Shown one piece after another: positions 24,530-33,795 of a stretch of 64,000 nt of DNA (position 1 is its first letter; each line of letters starts with the position of its first letter). The notes beneath the pieces were generated by a model. That model ran no database searches. It was not told the origin of the DNA and worked only from the letters and a program-made list of their open reading frames with translations. The stretch is from Clostridia bacterium (GTDB taxonomy: Bacteria; Bacillota; Clostridia; Christensenellales; Aristaeellaceae), in contig JAFRBK010000052.1 in NCBI GenBank assembly GCA_017404985.1, positions 1 to 64,000 of the forward strand, in the 5' to 3' direction. Made by a program: the position numbers and the translations under genes.

Positions 24530-25477
24530 TTATCCCTTTACGGCACCGCCGGTAACGCCTTCCACGTAGTACTTCTGCAGCGCCAGGAACAGGACCGTCA
24601 CCGGAACGGCCACCAGCACGCCGCCGGCGCAGAACCGGGTGAAATAGCCCTGATAGTCGTTGACGTTGACCCACTGATACAAACCGACCGCTACGTTATA
24701 GTTCGGTTTGCTGCCGAAGGCGACATAGGAAGCAAAGACGTAATCGCCCCAGGGAGCCATGAACGCCATCAGGATCGTATAGATGACGATCGGCTTGGCC
24801 AGCGGCATGATAATCAGGCGGAAGACCTGGGAACGGGTGGCTCCGTCAATGCGGGCACTTTCATCCAGCGATTTCGGGATCGTATCAAAGAACCCTTTGG
24901 AGATGTAGTACCCCATTCCGGAAGAGGCCACATAGATCAGGATCAGACCGGGAACGGCGCCGTCCTGGGTCAGGCCCAGCTGGCGCAGCAGGAAATACAG
25001 GATGATCATGGTCAGGAAGCCAGGGAACATGCCCAGCACCAGAACCACGTTCATGATCAGCTTTCTGCCCTTAAACCGCAGACGGGACAGCGCATAGCTG
25101 ACGGAGAGGACCATGAAGGTCTGCAGCACGGAGCAGAACAGGGCGATAATCAGTGTGTTTCCATACCAGCGCAGGAAATCACTGCTCGGGTCGGTCAGCA
25201 GCCAGGTGTAGTTATCCAGGGACCACTGCTTCGGGAGCAGGTAGTTGACCATGCCGCCTGATTCCGTCAGGTAGGAACGGAAGGACTGGAAAACCAGGAA
25301 CACGAAGGGGGCCAGCCAGATGATGCTCATCAGCACCAGCGTGACATAAATGGAGGTGTTGACCCGGCGCTCATGGCCTTTCTTGCTGCGCAGCTTATCC
25401 GGCTTCACTTCCCGGATGACGCCGGCTTCCTGATCGATGACAATATCCACTTCAGGAATCTTATTCTTCTCGCTCAT
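24530..25477 (-). CDS. malG: Maltodextrin-type ABC permease, MalG-like
   Basis: A 315-residue inner membrane permease with six predicted membrane segments. It carries the EAA loop that docks on the ATPase (ESARIDGATRSQVFRLIIMP). A hydrophilic N-terminal tail of about 40 residues precedes the first segment. The ATG overlaps the MalF stop as TGATG, so the two subunits are made together. It forms the heterodimeric channel with MalF. Confidence 0.9.
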   Translation of the reverse strand: MSEKNKIPEVDIVIDQEAGVIREVKPDKLRSKKGHERRVNTSIYVTLVLMSIIWLAPFVFLVFQSFRSYLTESGGMVNYLLPKQWSLDNYTWLLTDPSSDFLRWYGNTLIIALFCSVLQTFMVLSVSYALSRLRFKGRKLIMNVVLVLGMFPGFLTMIILYFLLRQLGLTQDGAVPGLILIYVASSGMGYYISKGFFDTIPKSLDESARIDGATRSQVFRLIIMPLAKPIVIYTILMAFMAPWGDYVFASYVAFGSKPNYNVAVGLYQWVNVNDYQGYFTRFCAGGVLVAVPVTVLFLALQKYYVEGVTGGAVKG

Positions 25478-26973
25478 CACTGGAAGTCCTCCTCATTCTT
25501 GACGGACGGGATCATGTTATACACGATCAGGTTAATGACCGCGGTGACCACGAACACCAGAATACCAATGACAGCTGCAAGCTTGTAATTGGTATCGTTG
25601 ACCGTCATTTTATAGAGCCAGGTGATCAGCAGGTCCGTATGCCCGGCGCCGCCGGCGAGGTCCAGGGAGAGCGGCTTGCCGCCGGACAGGAGGAAGATCA
25701 CGTTGAAGTTATTGATATTTCCCGTAAAGCTGGTCAGCAGGTACGGGCCGGTGACAAACAGCATATAGGGGAGGGTAATCTTTCGATACATCTGGAAGGC
25801 GTTGGCGCCGTCAATTCTGGCAGATTCATAGAGGTCCGCCGGAATATTCATCAGGATGCCGGTGGCAATCAGCATCAGATAGGGGATGCCGATCCAGACA
25901 TTGATTACGATAATCGTGACCCTGGCCCAGACAGGATCCGTCCAGAAGGGCAGGGGCGAAGAGATCCAGCCCCACTTCATCAGATAGGTATTGACCAGCC
26001 CGTCCGCCGCGAACATTTTGCTGACATACAGCAGGGAGACGAACTGGGGAATGGCGATCGTCATGACCAGGATGGTCCGCCACATCTTTTTCAGCTTGAT
26101 GCCCTTCTTGTTGATCATGATGGCCACCAGCATGCCCAGGAAATAATTTAGGAAGGTGGCAAAGAAGGCCCAGATCAGCGTCCAGAGCAGCACATGGCGG
26201 AAGGTATCGCCGTAGCTGGCGGAGTCCATGGCCAGCAGCTGGTTGAAGTTATCCCAGCCGACCCAGGTAAACAGTTTGCCGGGAGGCTGGTGTGTGGCGT
26301 CAAAATTGGTGAAGGCTACCAGAATCATGAAGAAGATCGGCAGAATGGTGAACACGGTGACGCCCAGGGTAGGAAGGGCCAGCATGGTTTTATGGAACTG
26401 CTCATCCCGCAGGGAGTCCAGGTCGTCCTTGGCCGTCTTCAGCTTATGGCCGGATTTCAGCAGCTGTTCATTGATCTTGTTCTGCTTGATATTGACCCGC
26501 CAGGTATAGATGAAAGCGATGATGAAGAAGATTGTCAGCACGCCGTAAAGCAGGATGAAGAAGGAGTTGTCCCCGTAGACGGTTTTCCGTCCCTGCTTAT
26601 AGGTTTCAACGGTGCCCAGGGTGGAAAGCTTGCCCAGATAGTAGCAGCCGGAGAACTCGGCGTTGGGCATGAACATATAGACATTGAAAACGGTCTGGAA
26701 CAGGAAGAACAGGATGCCGCGGCCCCACTGCCCTCTGGCGCAGGAGCCGAAGCCCATGACCAGGTAGCTGAGCCGGGTCTTCCAGTCGCCGTTTTTAAAC
26801 GTGGTGAACAGATCAGCAATATTGGCCCCCAGGCCTTTGAACAGGGATACGACCAGCTGAGCGAGCTTTTTCAGGCCGTTGACGATCCCCTGCGGGATAC
26901 GGGCGAAGAAGGAACCGATACCACGCAGCATCTTTTGGGGTTTGCTGAGTTTAAAATATTCAAGATCGGCCAT
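25477..26973 (-). CDS. malF: Maltodextrin-type ABC permease, MalF-like, long form
   Basis: A 498-residue permease. The core from about residue 195 has six membrane segments and the EAA loop (ESARIDGANAFQMYRKITLP). The first 190 residues add an amphipathic start and two to three extra membrane segments (GILFFLFQTVFNVYMFMP, FFILLYGVLTIFFIIAFIY), longer than enteric-type MalF topologies predict but common in Firmicute relatives. A terminator-like hairpin separates it from malE, which probably lowers permease expression relative to the binding protein. Confidence 0.9.
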   Translation of the reverse strand: MADLEYFKLSKPQKMLRGIGSFFARIPQGIVNGLKKLAQLVVSLFKGLGANIADLFTTFKNGDWKTRLSYLVMGFGSCARGQWGRGILFFLFQTVFNVYMFMPNAEFSGCYYLGKLSTLGTVETYKQGRKTVYGDNSFFILLYGVLTIFFIIAFIYTWRVNIKQNKINEQLLKSGHKLKTAKDDLDSLRDEQFHKTMLALPTLGVTVFTILPIFFMILVAFTNFDATHQPPGKLFTWVGWDNFNQLLAMDSASYGDTFRHVLLWTLIWAFFATFLNYFLGMLVAIMINKKGIKLKKMWRTILVMTIAIPQFVSLLYVSKMFAADGLVNTYLMKWGWISSPLPFWTDPVWARVTIIVINVWIGIPYLMLIATGILMNIPADLYESARIDGANAFQMYRKITLPYMLFVTGPYLLTSFTGNINNFNVIFLLSGGKPLSLDLAGGAGHTDLLITWLYKMTVNDTNYKLAAVIGILVFVVTAVINLIVYNMIPSVKNEEDFQ

Positions 26974-27021
26974 CAGGATCCCCTCTCTGACAGTTTATCG
27001 ATAAGAAAAACACTGATTCAG

Positions 27022-27059
27022 GAAGAAAACAGGCCGGGGACATTGCTGTTCCCGGCCTG
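27022..27059 (-). terminator. Hairpin with T-run between malE and malF
   Basis: CAGGCCGGG and CCCGGCCTG form a stem with a 12-base loop, followed on the minus strand by TTTTC. This is the usual place for partial termination that gives more binding protein than permease. Confidence 0.8.
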
Positions 27060-27071
27060 GGGAAAGATTGC

Positions 27072-28283
27072 TTACTGGTTCATCGCAGCTTCGCAGTTGG
27101 CTACGAAGGTCTTCAGCACTTCCAGCAGGGCGGCGTCATCCGCATCGTCCAGCTTATGGGCCAGAATGTCATCGCCCAGTCCCGTAGCAGTGGTCCAGTA
27201 GCCGCCGGGGTACTGCCCCTGCGGGATGGTGTAGGCCAGCTGAGCACCCAGGGCAGACAGGGCTACGTCCGCCTTGACGGCTTCGTTCTGCTGCGCATTC
27301 AGGTTGGAGGGCCCCCACTGGAGGTTGGGATCCATGAAGCGGGCCAGCTGCACTTCTTCACTGGTCAGGTAAGCGGCCAGAGCATCGCAGGCAGCGAGCT
27401 TCGCATCGTCGGTCTGGGGCTTGATACCCAGCATTTTGAATCCGCCGAAACCGCTCAGCTGAACACCGTCAGCCACGGGCAGCTTGGTCGCGGCATAATT
27501 CTCGCCGAAGAGCTCCTTGGCAGCGCCGGCATCCCACACGCCGTCCACGATCGCGCCGACGTTGGTGGCGGTGGACAGGGAGGAACCATTCTGGTAGGCG
27601 GGGCTCTTGGCCATCTTGATCATGGACTTCAGTGCGGCAACGCCCTTATCGGAAGCATAGTCTGTATTCAGCTTCGTATAAGCGCCTTCGTTGTCAGTCT
27701 CATAGGTCAGCTCACAGCCCTGGGCGAAGAAGAAGGCAACCTGATACCAACCGGAGTTGACTTCGAAATAGAAGTTCTTGCCGGCGGCGGCGCAGTCAGC
27801 CAGAATCTTGTCCAGATCGGTAGGATCGGTCACAACGCTCTTGTCATAGTACAGGAAGTAGCCGTTGTCGCTGGTCATGGGGTAGGCGTACATCACACCG
27901 CCGACCTTGACAGCGCTGACGGAACCGGGATCATTTTCCGCTTCGACCTTCTTGGCGTTCTCTTCTTCCACCACTTCGATCGCGGCGGCCTGCACCAGGC
28001 GGCCCAGCTGGTCCTGAGCGAAACCATAGATATCGGCAGCGGATTCAACGTCCGTGATGACCTTATTGGCGGCATCGCCTTCACCGACGGCTTCCACCGT
28101 GACGGTCATGCCGGCGTATTCCGGATGGGCAGCCTTGAAGGTTTCAACCTGATTGACGGTGAAGTCAACGGCCTTATCAGCGACCCAGATCTTGATGTCG
28201 CCGCTGAAGCCTTCCGCAGAGGCGAAGGAGGCCAGGGACAGCACCATAACGACTGTCAGTACAATAGCAAGGAACTTTTTCAT
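27072..28283 (-). CDS. malE: Maltodextrin-type extracellular binding protein, MalE-like
   Basis: A 403-residue solute-binding protein (SBP family 1). The signal peptide is MKKFLAIVLTVVMVLSLASF followed by ASAEG, and there is no lipobox cysteine, so anchoring is not obvious. Family features include DIKIWVADKAVDFTVNQV at the mature start, YAYPMTSDNGYFLYYDK and a C-terminal helix bundle. Substrate is most likely maltose or malto-oligosaccharides, judged from the alpha-amylase gene across the divergent promoter. ATG 28283 follows AAAGGATG. A near-consensus promoter lies at 28376-28404. Confidence 0.9.
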   Translation of the reverse strand: MKKFLAIVLTVVMVLSLASFASAEGFSGDIKIWVADKAVDFTVNQVETFKAAHPEYAGMTVTVEAVGEGDAANKVITDVESAADIYGFAQDQLGRLVQAAAIEVVEEENAKKVEAENDPGSVSAVKVGGVMYAYPMTSDNGYFLYYDKSVVTDPTDLDKILADCAAAGKNFYFEVNSGWYQVAFFFAQGCELTYETDNEGAYTKLNTDYASDKGVAALKSMIKMAKSPAYQNGSSLSTATNVGAIVDGVWDAGAAKELFGENYAATKLPVADGVQLSGFGGFKMLGIKPQTDDAKLAACDALAAYLTSEEVQLARFMDPNLQWGPSNLNAQQNEAVKADVALSALGAQLAYTIPQGQYPGGYWTTATGLGDDILAHKLDDADDAALLEVLKTFVANCEAAMNQ

Positions 28284-28375
28284 GGGAGTATCATCCTTTC
28301 TCTTTTTTTCCGGCGGAAAAAAACGCCTATCCACCCGGATCAGGCCGCCGTTTTCTTCCGCTTAAGGCTGGGAAT

Positions 28376-28404
28376 ATTGTAGTCGCAGGCATCGTTTTTG
28401 TCAA
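28376..28404 (-). promoter_or_regulatory. malE operon promoter
   Basis: On the minus strand TTGACA (28399-28404) and TACAAT (28376-28381) have an exact 17-base spacer. The LacI-type palindrome at 28442-28453 lies about 38 bases upstream of the -35 box. Confidence 0.8.
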
Positions 28405-28441
28405 CAGAAATTTTTTTGAAAACCCTTATATTTCCTTGACT

Positions 28442-28453
28442 GGTAACGTTACC
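28442..28453. promoter_or_regulatory. LacI/MalR-type operator palindrome
   Basis: GGTAACGTTACC is a perfect 12-base palindrome with the central CG typical of LacI-family operators. It lies between divergent malE and the alpha-amylase gene. It overlaps a TTGACT (28436-28441) facing the amylase gene, so it probably controls amylase and possibly both directions. No LacI-type regulator gene is in the window. Confidence 0.7.
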
Positions 28454-28559
28454 AACATTTTGCGGCCATGAGGATATTCAGCCACCGGAATTCGTGCCTT
28501 GACAGCGGGGCGGTTCGGGTGGAAGATAGAAATGAAAACAAGCGGGGAGGAACATTCCA

Positions 28560-30164
28560 ATGAAAACAGCCGCCATCTGGATCCTGTGCCTGATGCTCTT
28601 CCTGGCCGGAACCGCCGGGGCAGAAACGCCGGCGAAAACGCCATCGGAAACTCCATTGAAAACAGACCAGGAGGGCAGGGACATGCACCGGGTGTTCTAT
28701 GAAATCTTTGTGGGATCCTTCTCGGACTCCAACGGGGACGGAATCGGGGACCTGCGGGGAATCATCAACCGGCTGGATTACCTGAACGACGGGAATCCGG
28801 CATCGGAAAAATCCCTGGGGGTGGAAGGCATCTGGCTGACGCCGGTTTTTGCATCCCCTTCCTACCACAAATATGACGCGGCGGACTACGATATGATCGA
28901 TCCGGCCTTCGGGACGACGGACGACCTGAAGGAGCTGATCCGCCTGTGCCATGAACGGGACATGCTGGTGATTCTGGACCTGGCGCTGAACCATACCAGC
29001 AAACAGCACCCCTGGTACCAGGGCTTCCTGAACGCGCATGCTTCGGGAGACAGTGAAAACCCGCAGTACAACTGGTATTTATGGATTGACCAGGATGAAA
29101 AAACACCCGCCGGCCGTCTGTTTATCCAGGAGGACGAGGCTGGCCTGCAGGTGGAAGCAAACTTTTCCGAGAATATGCCGGAGCTGGATTTTGACCAGGA
29201 AGCGGTTCGGCAGGCCACGCTGGACGTCGCGAAAACTTATCTGGCGCTCGGCGTGGACGGATTCCGCTTCGACGCGGCAAAATATATCTATTTGGGGGAC
29301 CATGACAAAAACATTGCCTTCTGGTCCTGGTATATCGGGGAGCTGAAAAAGATTAAGCCGGACGTCTATACCGTCGCCGAAGTATGGGATGGGGAAGGCG
29401 TTGCCAACCGGTATGAAGCCTGCATGAACTGCTTCCGCTTTTCCACCAGCCAGGCGGAGGGGGCGATCGCAAATGCTGCGCGGGGCGGCAATGTGAACAG
29501 GTGGGCGCTGTCGATGCAGACCTATCTGGACACGATCCACGAGGCCAACCCAGACGCGATGAGCATCCTCTTCCTGTCCAACCATGACATGGACCGGGCG
29601 GCGGGGTATCTGCCCGTATCGGGCGGGAAGGCGCAGATGGCGGCGAACCTGTATCTGCTGGCGCCGGGATCCCCCTTCATCTATTACGGGGAAGAAATCG
29701 GCATGAAAGGCTCCCGCGGGAGCGAGAACACGGACGCGAGCCGCCGCCTGGCGATGCTGTGGGGAGACGGGGACACCGTGCAGGATCCCGCGGGCAGCAC
29801 ATATGAGAACCAGTCGCCGTATACGGTCCAGGACCTGGACGGGATGCAGGACAGCATCCTGAACCACTACCGGAAGGTGATCCGGGCCCGCCGGGAACAT
29901 CCGGAGATTGCCCGCGGCAGCTTCACCGCCCTGCAGTTCGACGGCACCAAGGCGGGGGGATATCTCTGTACGTTGGAGGACAGCACGGTGGGGATATTCC
30001 ACAACACGACGAACAAACCGCAGGAGCTGAACCTGAACGGGACGGAAGCGGCAGGGCTCAGCCAGGTGGACACTGTCCTGGCCGCGAATCCGGAGAAGGG
30101 CGGCGCCGGGCTGGAGGACGGCATCCTGACCCTGGGGCCGCAAACATCGGCGATCCTGAAATAA
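28560..30164 (+). CDS. Secreted GH13 alpha-amylase
   Basis: A 534-residue GH13 enzyme with a signal peptide (residues 1-21, ending GTAGAE) and a short Thr/Pro-rich linker. Conserved regions are VILDLALNHTS, the nucleophile Asp in DGFRFDAAKY (about 237), the acid/base Glu in VAEVWDG (about 273) and the transition-state Asp in LSNHDMDR (about 343). The C-terminal beta domain starts near 450. It should cut alpha-1,4-glucans outside the cell and feed the divergent malE operon. ATG 28560 follows GGGAGG. The close NGDGIGDLRGI motif also fits oligo-glucosidase-like subfamilies, so exact specificity is open. Confidence 0.92.
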   Translation: MKTAAIWILCLMLFLAGTAGAETPAKTPSETPLKTDQEGRDMHRVFYEIFVGSFSDSNGDGIGDLRGIINRLDYLNDGNPASEKSLGVEGIWLTPVFASPSYHKYDAADYDMIDPAFGTTDDLKELIRLCHERDMLVILDLALNHTSKQHPWYQGFLNAHASGDSENPQYNWYLWIDQDEKTPAGRLFIQEDEAGLQVEANFSENMPELDFDQEAVRQATLDVAKTYLALGVDGFRFDAAKYIYLGDHDKNIAFWSWYIGELKKIKPDVYTVAEVWDGEGVANRYEACMNCFRFSTSQAEGAIANAARGGNVNRWALSMQTYLDTIHEANPDAMSILFLSNHDMDRAAGYLPVSGGKAQMAANLYLLAPGSPFIYYGEEIGMKGSRGSENTDASRRLAMLWGDGDTVQDPAGSTYENQSPYTVQDLDGMQDSILNHYRKVIRARREHPEIARGSFTALQFDGTKAGGYLCTLEDSTVGIFHNTTNKPQELNLNGTEAAGLSQVDTVLAANPEKGGAGLEDGILTLGPQTSAILK

Positions 30165-30229
30165 ACGGACAGAAAACAAGCCTTGCTGCCGAAAACCTTA
30201 TTCGCAATGCCATTCGTACTGCCGGAGGA

Positions 30230-31693
30230 TCAGTGGTCCTCCATATTGAAGCCGTTCTTCATTTTTTCACTGGCCAGCTGCAGCACTTTATTCAGGGTAG
30301 CGATGGTTTTCTCCTTCGCCATGGCGCAGAGCTTTTCATTGGCTTCTTCCGTGAGGGAGAAGTCTTTTTTGGCGGCCATCTTTTCGTCATATTCCCGGAC
30401 CAGCCGGCGGCCTTCGGTGGCGACGGCCAGTTCATATCGCTCGATTTCCTGCACGGCATCGGCGTAACAGGCATCCGCCAGGGCACCGATGAGGCGGCTT
30501 CCCCAATAATACGTCTCCGTGGAAGTATCCAGGGTGACTTTGGCCAGATAGGCGGGCATTTTGCTGACGGCGGTGTAGACCGGGAGCATGGCGCCGAAGG
30601 CCATGGACCCGAAGCAGATCCACTCCACGGCTTTCAGGGCATCCGGCTGATCCGGCCGGATCTGGCAGATGGCGGTAACCCCGGTGCGGTTGATGCCGAT
30701 GGAACGGTACATGCCGCGGCAACCGGTATCCCGGCTGTTATAAGGATCATAGGGCGTACCCTGGAAGTGGCTGGATAGCATGTATTTCACATCCTCCACG
30801 GCTACCTTCCGGTCGGGTTTCAGGCACCAGGGAATGTTGTCGCTTTCGGGCGTGAATTCCGCGCCGTTTCCGTCCCAGCGATGGGATTCGGGCGTGAGGT
30901 ACCGGCCCATGAACCAGCCCCGGGGCGTGTTATAGATATGGTCCGAATCCAGCCGGCTGCCGAAGATATCCCGGGGATTGAAACGGCCGCCCTGGTTCAG
31001 GTCCAGGTGATTATTGCGGATAAACTCCTTCAGGTCGGCAGAGCACAGATGGGCTTCCTGCTTGCCGAAGGCATCGTCCAGGTCAAAGCTGTCCAGGCCG
31101 AACTGATTCGGGGCGATGACGACGCAGTCATCCGGAACGCGCCGGGCCATCCAGTGGTGGCCGCCGATGGTTTCCATCCACCAGATTTCATGATCATCGT
31201 TAAAGGCGATGCCGTTGGATTCATAGGTGCCGTAGGTTTCCAGCAGTCTGGCCAGGCGCAGGACGCCTTCCCGGGCGCTGCGGATATAGGGCAGCACCAG
31301 CACGAGGAAGTCCTCTTCGCCGACGCCGCCGGGAACATCCTTCTCCTTCCGGGTTTTTGCCTTGCGGTATTTCACCATGGGATCCGCCGCCAGCACCCGG
31401 GGGTTGGAGGTGATGGTTTCCGTGGCGGTCATGCCCACATTGGCTTCGTTGATGCCGGTGGCCGCCCAGAGGCCGTCCTTCAGGTCCACATTGGGGCAGG
31501 AAGTATAGCGCATCGGCTTTTCCGTCAGCTCTATTTCCAGATGGGCGCCTACGGATTTATATTTTTTCGGCTGATCCTTGGGGTTCACAACGATCAGCTT
31601 TTTCACGTCATAATGGCCGTCGTCCGTCCGGGCGATCATGGTGGATCCGTCATTGCTGGCCTTCCGGCCGACCAGAACAGTAGTACAGGGCAT
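30230..31693 (-). CDS. C69-family dipeptidase (PepD-like)
   Basis: A 487-residue N-terminal-nucleophile hydrolase. The nucleophile is Cys3 in MPCTTVLVGRKAS, with the family block GSTMIARTDDGH following. Other conserved parts are WAATGINEANVGMTATETI, DDHEIWWMETIGGHHW and YDPYNSRDTGC. No signal peptide is present, so it acts in the cytoplasm on peptides, which fits the peptide importers further along. ATG 31693 has GGAGGAAA upstream. It is divergent from the GH3 gene over a shared promoter cassette. Confidence 0.92.
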   Translation of the reverse strand: MPCTTVLVGRKASNDGSTMIARTDDGHYDVKKLIVVNPKDQPKKYKSVGAHLEIELTEKPMRYTSCPNVDLKDGLWAATGINEANVGMTATETITSNPRVLAADPMVKYRKAKTRKEKDVPGGVGEEDFLVLVLPYIRSAREGVLRLARLLETYGTYESNGIAFNDDHEIWWMETIGGHHWMARRVPDDCVVIAPNQFGLDSFDLDDAFGKQEAHLCSADLKEFIRNNHLDLNQGGRFNPRDIFGSRLDSDHIYNTPRGWFMGRYLTPESHRWDGNGAEFTPESDNIPWCLKPDRKVAVEDVKYMLSSHFQGTPYDPYNSRDTGCRGMYRSIGINRTGVTAICQIRPDQPDALKAVEWICFGSMAFGAMLPVYTAVSKMPAYLAKVTLDTSTETYYWGSRLIGALADACYADAVQEIERYELAVATEGRRLVREYDEKMAAKKDFSLTEEANEKLCAMAKEKTIATLNKVLQLASEKMKNGFNMEDH

Positions 31694-31727
31694 CGGGGTT
31701 TCCTCCTTGCAGTTTTTTCCAGGGAAT

Positions 31728-31796
31728 ATTATAGAGAGGCAGGGCCTTTTTTTCAAGCGGATCCGCCTTGCCCGGGCATCGGCGGGATGATATAAT
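31728..31796. promoter_or_regulatory. Divergent promoter cassette, copy 1
   Basis: Minus strand: TTGAAA (31751-31756), 17 bases, TATAAT (31728-31733), toward the dipeptidase. Plus strand: TTGCCC (31768-31773), 17 bases, TATAAT (31791-31796), toward the GH3 gene. Almost the same 70-base block occurs at 37661-37729. Confidence 0.8.
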
Positions 31797-31839
31797 CATC
31801 CGGAAGCATTCCTGCATTTGAAAGGAAGGGATTTCCATC

Positions 31840-33624
31840 GTGAAAAAGTACATCAGCCTGATTACGGCGCTTCTGACCACCTTCGGAGCCATGGCCGGGA
31901 CCGCATACGCGGAAAGCGATCCGGCAGAAAGCATTCTTTCCTCCATGACCCTGCGGGACAAGGCGGCACAGATGATGATCGCCTCCTTCCGCGTATGGCA
32001 GGAAGTTCCGGCGGAAGGGGAGGAGAAGCCGGAAAAAGAACCGCCCAAGGAGAATATCACAAAGCTGAATGATCCGATCCGCGAGATGATCGGAAGGAAC
32101 CACTTCGGCGGCATTCTGCTGTTCGCGGAGAACTATACGGACGCGGAACAGACCATCCAGCTGGTTTCGGACATGAAGGAAACCAACCGGAAAGGCGGCG
32201 GGACGCCCCAGATCTTTTTCACGGACCAGGAAGGCGGGTCCATCAACCGGATCAGCTACAGCACCACGGGAATCAGCAACATGGCCCTGGGCGCCACGGG
32301 GGACGCGGAAAACGCCCGGAAGATGGCGCAGATTCACGGCGTGGAGCTTGCGCTGCTGGGCATCCAGGCAGACTTTGCCCCGGTGGTGGACATCAACAAC
32401 AACGCGGCGAACCCCGTGATCGGCATCCGTTCCTTCTCGGATGACCCGCAGGCGGCCGCGACCTTCGGCTGCGCATACATGGACGGGCTGCACGACACCG
32501 GCACCATGGCCGCGCTGAAGCACTTTCCGGGACACGGGAACACCAACACGGACAGCCATACCGGCCTGCCGCTGATCAACAGCACCTATGAGGAACTGCA
32601 GGCGTTTGAACTGATCCCGTTCAAAGCGGCGATCGACGCGGGGGCGGACATGGTCATGACGGCCCATATCCAGTATCCGCAGATCGAAAAGGGAACCTAT
32701 ACCTCCATCTCGACCGGGGAGCAGATCTACCTGCCGGCCACCATGAGCAAAACCATCCTGACGGGTATCCTCCGGGGGGATCTGGGCTTTGACGGCGTCA
32801 TCATATCCGACGCGCTGGATATGGCCGCGGTTGCGGAAAACTTCAGCGTGGAGGACACGGTCCGGCTGACGATCGAGGCGGGCGTGGACATGCTGATCCT
32901 TCCGGCCGTGAAGAACACAAACCTCTTCCGACTGACGGACACCTATGTGGATACCGCGGTTAAGCTGGTGGAAAGCGGGGAAATCAGTGAGGAGCGGATC
33001 AACGAATCCGTTCGCCGGATCCTGCGGCTGAAGCAGAAATACGGCCTTCTGGACCAGAACGACTTCACCGCGGCGGAGGGGCAGACTGCCGCCGCCAAAG
33101 CAGGGATCGGTTCCGCCGCGCACCGGGAAACGGAATGGCAGATTGCCGAAAAGGCCCTGACGCTGCTGAAAAATGAAAACGGCGCCTTCCCGCTGGACGT
33201 GAAAGCCGGCGAAAAGACGCTGATCCTGTTCGCGGATTCCTGTGCCAGCCGGGCAGGAGCAGGAGACCTGGCGCGGAAGTTGCTCCAGGAAAAACAAGCG
33301 CTGCCGGAAGGCGCGGAAATCACCGTACTCAAGAACACCAGGGGCAACGGGGCAGCATGCATCCAGGCTGCGAAGAAGGCCGACCATGTGATCCTGGTCC
33401 ACCGGGTCTGGCAACAGGACTGCATGGATCCGGCCGCGGAAAACGGATTCTCCTCCGGAACCTTTGACAGGCTTATTTCCGCCGTGCACGCGGCCGGCAA
33501 AACGGTTATTCTGGTCAGCTGCCAACTGCCCTACGACGCAGCGCGCTTCCCGGAGGCGGACGCGATCCTGCTGACCTACTGGGGCAGCGCCATGCGGGAG
33601 CTTCCCGCGGAAGGGGCTGCCTGA
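31840..33624 (+). CDS. Secreted GH3 glycosidase (NagZ-like), cut short by TGA
   Basis: A 594-residue frame from GTG 31840. The signal peptide is residues 1-25 (GAMAGTAYAES). The catalytic domain carries the NagZ-type KHFPGHGNTNTDSHTGLP loop and the nucleophile Asp in VIISDALDMAA. These features point to beta-N-acetylhexosaminidase or a related activity on wall muropeptides or plant glycans. A second alpha/beta domain starts near residue 440. The frame ends at TGA 33622-33624 inside that domain. The expected ending continues in the same frame to 33768, so the product is either about 48 residues short or made by readthrough. Confidence 0.85.
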   Translation: MKKYISLITALLTTFGAMAGTAYAESDPAESILSSMTLRDKAAQMMIASFRVWQEVPAEGEEKPEKEPPKENITKLNDPIREMIGRNHFGGILLFAENYTDAEQTIQLVSDMKETNRKGGGTPQIFFTDQEGGSINRISYSTTGISNMALGATGDAENARKMAQIHGVELALLGIQADFAPVVDINNNAANPVIGIRSFSDDPQAAATFGCAYMDGLHDTGTMAALKHFPGHGNTNTDSHTGLPLINSTYEELQAFELIPFKAAIDAGADMVMTAHIQYPQIEKGTYTSISTGEQIYLPATMSKTILTGILRGDLGFDGVIISDALDMAAVAENFSVEDTVRLTIEAGVDMLILPAVKNTNLFRLTDTYVDTAVKLVESGEISEERINESVRRILRLKQKYGLLDQNDFTAAEGQTAAAKAGIGSAAHRETEWQIAEKALTLLKNENGAFPLDVKAGEKTLILFADSCASRAGAGDLARKLLQEKQALPEGAEITVLKNTRGNGAACIQAAKKADHVILVHRVWQQDCMDPAAENGFSSGTFDRLISAVHAAGKTVILVSCQLPYDAARFPEADAILLTYWGSAMRELPAEGAA

Positions 33625-33768
33625 TCGCCGAACCTGCCGGCGGGACTGCTGGCCTGCTTCGGCGCAGGAGAAGCCGGCGGTACGCTTCCGGTCCAGATCC
33701 CGGCCCTGGATGCAAACTACCAACCGACCGACGAAATTCTCTGGCCCCGCGGGGCCTGCGCCCGGTAA
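33625..33768 (+). pseudogene. In-frame C-terminal tail of the GH3 gene after TGA
   Basis: The 47 codons after the TGA read SPNLPAGLLACFGAGEAGGT and then LPVQIPALDANYQPTDEILW, ending at TAA 33766-33768. The pattern NLPAxLxAxFGxxEAxGTLPVxIP is the conserved end of GH3 NagZ-like proteins, so this is part of the original gene. The TGA most simply replaces a Trp or Tyr-like codon. Confidence 0.85.
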
Positions 33769-33795
33769 ACGCCGCGAAAAGCAGGTGGTATGGGC

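Noticed and set aside
31753..33723. Minus-strand open frame of 656 codons
   Set aside because: Antisense to the GH3 gene; no motif, no start site.
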